A stretch of DNA of 64,000 nucleotides from Pirellulales bacterium (GTDB lineage Bacteria > Planctomycetota > Planctomycetia > Pirellulales > JAEUIK01): NCBI GenBank assembly GCA_019745975.1, contig JAIESQ010000094.1, positions 1-64,000 of the forward strand, given 5' to 3'. How positions within the stretch are numbered: position 1 is the stretch's first letter; each line of letters starts with the position of its first letter. Shown one piece after another: positions 58,195 through 64,000 of the stretch. The notes beneath the pieces are model-generated. The model was not told the origin of the DNA. It ran no database searches and worked only from the letters and a program-made list of their open reading frames with translations. Made by a program: the position numbers and the translations under genes.

Positions 58195-58881
58195 ATGGCC
58201 ATAAGCTTACTCGGCCGCAAGGTCGGGATGACCCAACTGTTTGATGAAGCCGGTCAGGTCGTGCCGGTCACGATCCTGGCGGCCGGTCCGTGTCGCGTGC
58301 TGCAAGTCCGCTCGCAGGATCGCGACGGCTACGAGGCCATGCAGTTGGGTTTCGCCGACAAACCGCGGCGGCTGGCCAGTCGCAGCCAGCGTGGGCAGGT
58401 TGCCAAGCTCGACAGCAAGCGCGCCAAGCGGCGCAGCGCGGCGGGGATCGAACCCCTCGCCAAGGCCGATTGCGAACCGCAGCGCTTCGTGCGCGAGGTA
58501 CCGCTGACTTCGGCCGATGTCGAGGTCGGCCAGGAGCTCAAGGTCGACATCTTCGCCGAAGTGCCAGCGGTTGACGTGATCGGCACTTCTAAGGGTCGCG
58601 GCACCGCGGGCGTGATGCGGCGCCACAATTTCAGCGGCCAGCGCGCGTCGCACGGCGTCAAGAAAGTGCACCGCCATGCCGGCTCGATCGGCCAAAGCCA
58701 GTTTCCGGGCCACGTTCCCAAGGGGCGTCGCATGGCCGGCCGCTTGGGCAATTCGCGCAGCACGATGCGCAACATTCGCGTCGTCAAAGTCGACGCCGAG
58801 AACAACCTGCTGCTCGTGCGCGGCGCCGTGCCCGGGCCCAATGGCGGTTACGTAATCATCCGGGCGACAAATCAGGTTTGA
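58195..58881 (+). CDS. rplC: 50S ribosomal protein L3
   Basis: The 228-residue protein starts ISLLGRKVGMTQLFDEAG and contains the FSGQRASHGVKKVHRHAGSIGQ and KGRRMAGRLGNSRST blocks of L3. It sits in the large subunit near the peptidyl transferase centre. The gene is 7 bases before rplD, so both are co-transcribed. Confidence 0.97.
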   Translation: MAISLLGRKVGMTQLFDEAGQVVPVTILAAGPCRVLQVRSQDRDGYEAMQLGFADKPRRLASRSQRGQVAKLDSKRAKRRSAAGIEPLAKADCEPQRFVREVPLTSADVEVGQELKVDIFAEVPAVDVIGTSKGRGTAGVMRRHNFSGQRASHGVKKVHRHAGSIGQSQFPGHVPKGRRMAGRLGNSRSTMRNIRVVKVDAENNLLLVRGAVPGPNGGYVIIRATNQV

Positions 58882-58888
58882 GACACTC

Positions 58889-59614
58889 ATGGCGACGCTC
58901 CCTGTTTTCGACCGCGCCGGCAACGAGATCGGCAAATACGAGATCGATCCCACGGTCCTCGCGCCGCGGATCAATCGACAACTGCTGCACGATGCCGTGG
59001 TGATGTATCAGGCCAACCTGCGGCAGGGTACGCACAAAACCAAGACGCGCGCCGAGGTCGCCGGCACCACCAAGAAGATGTATCGCCAGAAAGGGACGGG
59101 CAACGCCCGCGCTGGCTCGCGGCGCAGCGGCGTGCGGCGCGGCGGCGGGCACATCTTCGCCCTGCGGCCGCGCGATTACAGTTATCGTCTGCCGCGCAAA
59201 GCGCTGCAGTTGGCCACGCGCATGGCCCTGGCCGCCAAGATTCGCGATTCTGAGGTGGTGCTGATCGACGAGCTGAAGTTCGCCACGCCCAAGACGCGCG
59301 ACATGGCCGCGATCCTCACCGCCCTGAAGCTCGGGGGGCAAAGCGTGCTGGTCGCCACGGCCGGTCACGATGTCAACGTTTTCAAGAGCGCCCGCAACAT
59401 CGACCGTGTGGCGGTTTCGCCAACCAGCGACTTGAATGCGTTGTCGCTCCTGAAAACCAGGCACGTCCTGATGACGCGCGACGCGCTCGACACGTTCCGC
59501 AAGCTGGCTGAGAAAGCCGGTCAGGGCGAGGGCGCGACGGCCGCATCCGGGCAGGCCAAGGCCGCGCGGTCGAAGCCGTCTCGCGCCAAGTCGCCGCGCG
59601 CCGCGGCAACCTGA
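58889..59614 (+). CDS. rplD: 50S ribosomal protein L4
   Basis: The 241-residue protein has ATLPVFDRAGNEIGKYEI, RQGTHKTKTRAEVAGTTKKM and RQKGTGNARAGSRRSGVRRGG, the L4 loop that reaches the exit tunnel. The C-terminus is extended by about 35 residues of lysine, alanine and arginine (AKAARSKPSRAKSPRAA), a lineage tail. Confidence 0.97.
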   Translation: MATLPVFDRAGNEIGKYEIDPTVLAPRINRQLLHDAVVMYQANLRQGTHKTKTRAEVAGTTKKMYRQKGTGNARAGSRRSGVRRGGGHIFALRPRDYSYRLPRKALQLATRMALAAKIRDSEVVLIDELKFATPKTRDMAAILTALKLGGQSVLVATAGHDVNVFKSARNIDRVAVSPTSDLNALSLLKTRHVLMTRDALDTFRKLAEKAGQGEGATAASGQAKAARSKPSRAKSPRAAAT

Positions 59615-59670
59615 TTGGGCAGGACCAGCGAATTGCCAGCAATTTCGCCGAGTGAATATCGAGATCAACC

Positions 59671-60012
59671 ATGAGTCAGCCAACCGCATCAGCCGACGCA
59701 AGCACTGCCGCCAGCGACGCCGAGGCCTTCCAGCTCGCGCCGCACCAGGTAATCCTGCGGCCGCTGGTCACCGAAAAAGGGATGCACCGTTCGTCGCGGC
59801 ATAACGCCTACGCGTTCGAGATCAACCGCCTGGCCAGCAAGGACGACGTAAGGCGGGCGGTCGAAGAGCTGTTCAACGTCCGCGTGCTGCGCGTGCGCAC
59901 GCAACATCGCCGGGGCAAGCCGCGCCGCAGCCGGTTCCGCTCCGGTCGCACTCCCGATTGGAAGAAGGCAATCGTGTCGCTGCATGGAGAGGATCGCATC
60001 AACTTCTTCTAA
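59671..60012 (+). CDS. rplW: 50S ribosomal protein L23
   Basis: The 113-residue protein has a 27-residue N-terminal extension rich in Ala and Ser, then the L23 core HQVILRPLVTEKGMHRS, YAFEINRLASKDDVRRAVEELF and the arginine-rich end. It binds 23S rRNA near the tunnel exit. Confidence 0.97.
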   Translation: MSQPTASADASTAASDAEAFQLAPHQVILRPLVTEKGMHRSSRHNAYAFEINRLASKDDVRRAVEELFNVRVLRVRTQHRRGKPRRSRFRSGRTPDWKKAIVSLHGEDRINFF

Positions 60013-60117
60013 ACCCGCCAAGCGCCAGCGCGCGTGTTGGGTGAAAAAGACGACTAACGAGTACACGTCGGCCGGGCCTTTGCCATCCCCGGTCGCTGAC
60101 GCCAGAAAGTAATCGCG

Positions 60118-60975
60118 ATGGGACTACGACGCTACAACCCGACTACCCCCGGACGCCGCGGCGCTTCGGTCAGCGATTTCGCCGACATCACCAAGGGCGC
60201 TAAGCCCGAGAAGTCGCTCATGCGCCCACTGCGCCGCAGTTCCGGGCGCAACAACCAGGGCGTGATCACCTCGCGCCACCGCGGGGGTGGGCACAAGCGC
60301 GCCTACCGCTTGATCGATTTCAAGCGCGACAAGGATGGCGTGCCCGCCAAGGTCGATTCGATCCAATACGATCCGAACCGTTCGGCCCGCATCGCCCTTT
60401 TGCACTATGCCGACGGCGAGAAGCGCTACATCCTTGCTCCGCAGGGCCTCGAGGCGGGCGTCACGGTACAAAGCGGCGCTGATGCCCCGCCGAACGTCGG
60501 CAATTGCCTGCCGCTGGCGAACATTCCGCTGGGCTTGAACGTTCACAACATCGAGATGCAGCCGGGTCGCGGCGGCCAGTTGTGCCGCTCGGCCGGCATG
60601 GGCGCCACGCTTGTGGCGCGCGACGGCAACTGGGCCCAGATCACGCTCCCCAGCGGCGAAATCCGCCGCATTCCGGCCGCTTGTCGGGCGACGATCGGGG
60701 CGATCGGCAACGCCGACCACATGAATGTCACCTACGGCAAGGCGGGGCGTCGCCGCTGGCTTGGCCGTCGGCCGCACGTCCGCGGCACCGCGATGAATCC
60801 GATCGACCACCCGCACGGTGGTGGCGAAGGCCGCACCAAGGGTGGCCGGCATCCGGTCAGCCCAACGGGCAAATCGTCCAAGGGTGGATCGACGCGCAAG
60901 CGCCGCAAGCCGTCGAACGTGGCGATCCTGCGTCGCCGCCGTTCGCGCCGCTATGGCGTTTTGAAATTGAGATAA
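60118..60975 (+). CDS. rplB: 50S ribosomal protein L2
   Basis: The 285-residue protein starts [20 protein letters not shown] and has the L2 blocks [40 protein letters not shown] and the arginine-rich end. The conserved histidine of the PHGGG segment is present. It organises the peptidyl transferase centre and subunit joining. Confidence 0.98.
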   Translation: MGLRRYNPTTPGRRGASVSDFADITKGAKPEKSLMRPLRRSSGRNNQGVITSRHRGGGHKRAYRLIDFKRDKDGVPAKVDSIQYDPNRSARIALLHYADGEKRYILAPQGLEAGVTVQSGADAPPNVGNCLPLANIPLGLNVHNIEMQPGRGGQLCRSAGMGATLVARDGNWAQITLPSGEIRRIPAACRATIGAIGNADHMNVTYGKAGRRRWLGRRPHVRGTAMNPIDHPHGGGEGRTKGGRHPVSPTGKSSKGGSTRKRRKPSNVAILRRRRSRRYGVLKLR

Positions 60976-61058
60976 ACCGCGGCACGCGGGCAATGGTTTT
61001 GGAATTGTTTGCAAACGGTAACCGCTTAACTCGACGCACGAGGATGGGAAGCTGACGC

Positions 61059-61328
61059 ATGGGTCGTTCGCTCAAAAAAGGGCCATTCGTCGACGGCAAG
61101 TTGTTCGTCAAGGTCGAACGCCTCAACGCCGACGGCGCCAAGCGCGAGCTCAAGACCTGGGCCCGCGCCTGCACGATCGTCCCCGAGTTCGTCGGCCACA
61201 CCTTCCTGGTGCACAACGGCAAATTGCACCAGAAGGTGTTCATCACCGAAGAAATGGTCGGCCACAAGCTGGGAGAGTTCGCCCCCACGCGAACCTTCCG
61301 CGGACACGGCACCAAAGGCAAGAAGTAA
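61059..61328 (+). CDS. rpsS: 30S ribosomal protein S19
   Basis: The 89-residue protein begins [19 protein letters not shown] and has [39 protein letters not shown]. It binds S13 and the 16S rRNA head. A gap of 107 bases precedes rplV. Confidence 0.97.
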   Translation: MGRSLKKGPFVDGKLFVKVERLNADGAKRELKTWARACTIVPEFVGHTFLVHNGKLHQKVFITEEMVGHKLGEFAPTRTFRGHGTKGKK

Positions 61329-61435
61329 ACCCCAGCACCTAAAGCCCAGAACCGAGAGCCCCGCGCTTCGCGCTCAGCCAGCAGTCAACGTCGGCGAACG
61401 CCCACGCGGCCATCGCCCGCCTGAGAGGATCGGCA

Positions 61436-61774
61436 ATGCCTTACACCGCCACGCATCGCTTCGCCCGGATGAGCGCCCGCAAGGTGCGGCCGTTGGCCGA
61501 CCTGATCCGTGGCAAGGCCGCGGACGACGCGCTCGACATCCTCAAGTACCAGCCGCACCGGGGCGCGCGCCTGCTGGAAAAGGTGCTCAAAAGCGCGCTG
61601 GGCAATGCCGAGGACTTGCGCGCCACCAACATCAGCCGGCTGGTCGTCACCGACGCCCGGGTCGACGGCGGGCCGATGTTCAAGCGCGTGCGGCCGCGAG
61701 CACGTGGGATGGCGTTTTTGATCAAGCGGCGGATGTGCCACATTCGCGTCTCGGTCGACGCGCCGACGGAATAA
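61436..61774 (+). CDS. rplV: 50S ribosomal protein L22
   Basis: The 112-residue protein has HRFARMSARKVRPLADLIRG, ALDILKYQPHRGARLLEKVLKSAL-like segments and the beta-hairpin DGGPMFKRVRPRARGMA that lines the exit tunnel. The ATG at 61436 follows GAGAGGATC. Confidence 0.97.
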   Translation: MPYTATHRFARMSARKVRPLADLIRGKAADDALDILKYQPHRGARLLEKVLKSALGNAEDLRATNISRLVVTDARVDGGPMFKRVRPRARGMAFLIKRRMCHIRVSVDAPTE

Positions 61775-61849
61775 AGTCACGACCAGTTCAGCCAGCAAAC
61801 CCAAACCAGTTCACGGCCCCCGGGCCGCAGCACACTCGAGACCGTTGCG

Positions 61850-62554
61850 ATGGGTCAAAAAGTCAACCCCACCGGATTCCGTACCGGCGTCATGGTCGGC
61901 TGGAAGAGCCGTTGGTACGCCTCGAAGAAGGAGTTTTCCGAGCTCTTGCTCGAGGACTTCAAGCTCCGCAGCTACATCAAGAAGAAGTTTCACCACGCCG
62001 GTATTCCTCGTGTCGAGATCGAACGTACCCGCGACGAGGTTAAGGTCGTGCTGTTCACGGCGCGGCCGGGCGTGATCATCGGCCGCAAGGGACAAGAAGT
62101 CGAGCGCTTGCAAGATGAGCTGCAACAACTCATCGGCCGGCGGATCAATATCAAGATCGAGGAAATCTCGCGTCCGGAAATTCAGGCTCAGCTCGTGGCC
62201 GAGGATATCGCCGAGCAGTTGAGCAAGCGGGCGGCGTTCCGCCGCACGATGAAGCGGGCGCTCGAGCAAACAATGGAGGCCGGCGCCAAGGGAATCAAGA
62301 TTCAGTTGGCAGGCCGGTTGGGCGGGTCGGAAATGGCCCGCTGCGAGAAACAAAGCGCCGGTTCGCTGCCGTTGTCGACGTTGCGTGCCAAGATCGACTA
62401 CGGCTTTACCGAGGCCTCGACGGCCCAGGGCAACATCGGCGTGCAGGTGTGGATCAACCAGGGCATGTATCACGAAGACGAGGAGGCCGCCCATGGCGCT
62501 GATGCCCAAGCGGGTCAAGCACCGAAAAAGCCAAAGAGGACGTATAAAAGGTAA
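61850..62554 (+). CDS. rpsC: 30S ribosomal protein S3
   Basis: The 234-residue protein has the KH domain (VVLFTARPGVIIGRKGQEVERL) and the later IKIQLAGRLGGSEMAR with the C-terminal KPKRTYKR tail. It forms part of the mRNA entry channel. Its end overlaps rplP by 62 bases. Confidence 0.97.
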   Translation: MGQKVNPTGFRTGVMVGWKSRWYASKKEFSELLLEDFKLRSYIKKKFHHAGIPRVEIERTRDEVKVVLFTARPGVIIGRKGQEVERLQDELQQLIGRRINIKIEEISRPEIQAQLVAEDIAEQLSKRAAFRRTMKRALEQTMEAGAKGIKIQLAGRLGGSEMARCEKQSAGSLPLSTLRAKIDYGFTEASTAQGNIGVQVWINQGMYHEDEEAAHGADAQAGQAPKKPKRTYKR

Positions 62555-62909
62555 CGCCTTGCGCGGCAATCGCGTCGTCTTCGGCGACTACGGCCTGCAG
62601 TGCACCCAAGCTGGCTGGCTGAGCGCGGCGACGATCGAAGCCGGGCGTGTGGCGGCCTCGCAGTACCTCCGCAACGAGGGACGTCTGTACATTCGTGTCT
62701 TTCCCCATAAGCCGATTACGTCCATTCCGCTGGAAACGCGGATGGGCAAAGGCAAGGGAGAGCCGGAGTACTGGGCGGCCGTCGTGCGCCCAGGGACGGT
62801 GTTGTTTGAGATCGGCGGGGTGAGCGAAGAGGCCGCGCGAATGTGCCTGGCGCGGCTGGCGCACAAGATGCCGATTAAAGTGCGGTTTTTGAAGCGGCGG
62901 CCGGCCTAA
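62493..62909 (+). CDS. rplP: 50S ribosomal protein L16
   Basis: The 138-residue protein starts MALMPKRVKHRKSQRGRIKG, with FGDYGLQCTQAGWLSAATIEAGR, RIFPHKPITSIP-like VFPHKPITSIPLETRMGKGKG and the C-terminal KMPIKVRF. ATG 62493 has AGGAGG seven bases upstream; ATG 62502 is the other candidate. The start lies within rpsC, so translation is coupled. Confidence 0.97.
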   Translation: MALMPKRVKHRKSQRGRIKGNALRGNRVVFGDYGLQCTQAGWLSAATIEAGRVAASQYLRNEGRLYIRVFPHKPITSIPLETRMGKGKGEPEYWAAVVRPGTVLFEIGGVSEEAARMCLARLAHKMPIKVRFLKRRPA

Positions 62910-62954
62910 CCCGTATTGGCCCGAACGCAGCGGTTTGACTGAGAGCACCTAGCG

Positions 62955-63167
62955 ATGTCCCACGCCAGCGAATTACGCGAGATGAGCGACGAGCACTTGG
63001 CGCTCACGCTTAAGGAATCGATCGAGACGCTCTTCAAGCTGCGCATCCAGGCGCAAACCGAGCGGCTCGACGCCCCCAGCGAACTGCGCCGGCATCGGCG
63101 GCTGGTCGCCCGCATCAAGACAATCCAGAACGAGCGGCGGCGGCAGCGCGCCGCGGCCGCAGGCTAA
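62955..63167 (+). CDS. rpmC: 50S ribosomal protein L29
   Basis: The 70-residue protein is a two-helix L29: ASELREMSDEHLALTLKESI, LFKLRIQAQTERLDAPSELR and RLVARIKTIQNERRRQ. It lies near the tunnel exit beside L23. The gap to rpsQ is 96 bases. Confidence 0.96.
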   Translation: MSHASELREMSDEHLALTLKESIETLFKLRIQAQTERLDAPSELRRHRRLVARIKTIQNERRRQRAAAAG

Positions 63168-63263
63168 GTCCACGTGGCCACTGTCCAGCGATTGTCCATC
63201 GGTACCGGACCAAGTAATCACCAACCGAGCAATTACCAACCGACGAGTTGAGAGAACACGGCA

Positions 63264-63593
63264 ATGCCCAAGCGAGTAGTGATCGGCGTGGTCACCAGCG
63301 ACAAGTCGGCCAAGACCCGGCGCGTCGAAATCCAGCGGCTGGTGCGCGAGCCGAAGTACGGCAAGTACCAGCGGCGGCGCACCGTCTGCCACGTGCACGA
63401 TGAACAGAACGATTCGCACCTGGGCGACACGGTCGAAATTCGCGAATGTCGGCCGCGCAGCCGCAGCAAGACTTGGGAGTTGGTGCGCGTCGTCACTCGC
63501 AACCAAGGGGTCGACTTCGCCGCCCTGCGCGCGGCAGCTCGCATCCGCACCGAGCCGCTGGCCGAGGCCACGTTGGCCCCCGCCAAGCAGTAA
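63264..63593 (+). CDS. rpsQ: 30S ribosomal protein S17
   Basis: The 109-residue protein has PKRVVIGVVTSDKSAKTRRV, RLVREPKYGKYQRRRTVCHVHDEQND, LGDTVEIRECRPRSRSKTWELV and about 20 extra residues at the C-terminus. It binds 16S rRNA in the small-subunit body. Confidence 0.97.
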   Translation: MPKRVVIGVVTSDKSAKTRRVEIQRLVREPKYGKYQRRRTVCHVHDEQNDSHLGDTVEIRECRPRSRSKTWELVRVVTRNQGVDFAALRAAARIRTEPLAEATLAPAKQ

Positions 63594-63723
63594 CGGAATG
63601 AACCACCAAGACACCTGACAACAAGACAGTAAGCCAGCACGCGGCGTGCTCTCGCCCAGCGAGCCACGCCCGACTGCCTCGCGGCCCGGCGAGTTGTCGG
63701 CCGCGGAGATTGGGAGCAAGACG

Positions 63724-64000
63724 ATGATTCAGATGCAAACCCGGCTCAATGTGGCCGACAACACGGGCGCCAAGGAGGTGCAGTGCATCAAGGTGCTCGG
63801 CGGCACTCACCGCCGCGTGGCCGGCCTGGGTGACATCATTGTCTGCAGCGTCAAGAGCGTGATCGCCGGCTCCGACATCAAGAAGGGGGCCGTCGTTCGC
63901 GGCGTGATCGTCCGTTGCAAGAAGCCTACCCGCCGGGCCGACGGCAGCTACGTTCGCTTCGACAACAATGCCCTGGTCATCATCGACAACGAACAGAACC
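63724..64000 (+). CDS. rplN: 50S ribosomal protein L14, partial
   Basis: Starting at ATG 63724 the reading frame gives [20 protein letters not shown] and continues through [20 protein letters not shown] and [18 protein letters not shown], the L14 family. It runs off the right edge of the window; about 92 of the usual 122 residues are present. Confidence 0.96.
   Translation, partial: MIQMQTRLNVADNTGAKEVQCIKVLGGTHRRVAGLGDIIVCSVKSVIAGSDIKKGAVVRGVIVRCKKPTRRADGSYVRFDNNALVIIDNEQN

Overview
The window is 64 kb of high-GC bacterial chromosome that reads as a planctomycete, probably of the Pirellulales type. The markers are a twin-arginine DUF1501 protein, a PEP-CTERM surface protein, a seven-haem cytochrome fused to TPRs, a Gfo/Idh/MocA oxidoreductase, a secreted DUF1080-like family-less protein, LPS genes (kdsA, UDP-xylose synthase), and small membrane proteins of planctomycete style. 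No rRNA, tRNA or CRISPR array was recognised.

Layout. 1-2.4 kb: a decaying restriction-modification locus (N6-adenine methylase plus a twice-frameshifted partner). 2.5-2.8 kb: a candidate structured RNA with a 10-codon ORF, a near-perfect Shine-Dalgarno and an intrinsic terminator. 3.2-11.1 kb: housekeeping and accessory genes (receiver domain, MoaB, nuclease/phosphatase, multihaem cytochrome, oxidoreductase, thioredoxin-like, radical SAM). 11.1-11.8 kb: heptamer arrays and other repeats. 11.86-15.64 kb: an accessory island with its own AT-rich promoter, small proteins, a QueC-like protein with SGGLDS and a four-cysteine zinc site, an XRE-ImmA metallopeptidase and a PIN-like nuclease. This is the best candidate for an undescribed defence system. 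15.9-25.6 kb: secreted protein, RND efflux pair, MBL exonuclease, sugar-isomerase family protein, UppP. 25.8-30.7 kb: arginine decarboxylase, then a cluster of small toxin-antitoxin-like genes (DUF4160/DUF2442, DUF433/DUF5615), an ATP-grasp protein and an orphan. 30.7-41.3 kb: PadR operon, DUF4405 membrane protein, transglutaminase-like lipoprotein, kdsA, an AAA ATPase, DUF1501, UDP-xylose synthase, PgpA. 41.4-49.4 kb: sulfite/nitrite reductase behind a Fur-like palindrome, carboxylesterase, a RAYT transposase with REP-type hairpins, a methyltransferase and an SH3 protein. 49.9-57.1 kb: leuS carrying two in-frame insertions of intergenic repeats, a HEPN-like orphan, a repeat graveyard, a PEP-CTERM protein and a frameshifted VOC gene. 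57.7-64 kb: the S10 ribosomal operon in canonical order (S10-L3-L4-L23-L2-S19-L22-S3-L16-L29-S17-L14), running off the end.

A theme of the window is repeat invasion. At least five families of short palindromic or heptameric repeats occur between genes, at the 5' ends of genes, and inside the essential leuS gene. One family matches the hairpins that flank the RAYT transposase, which is the likely source of its mobility.
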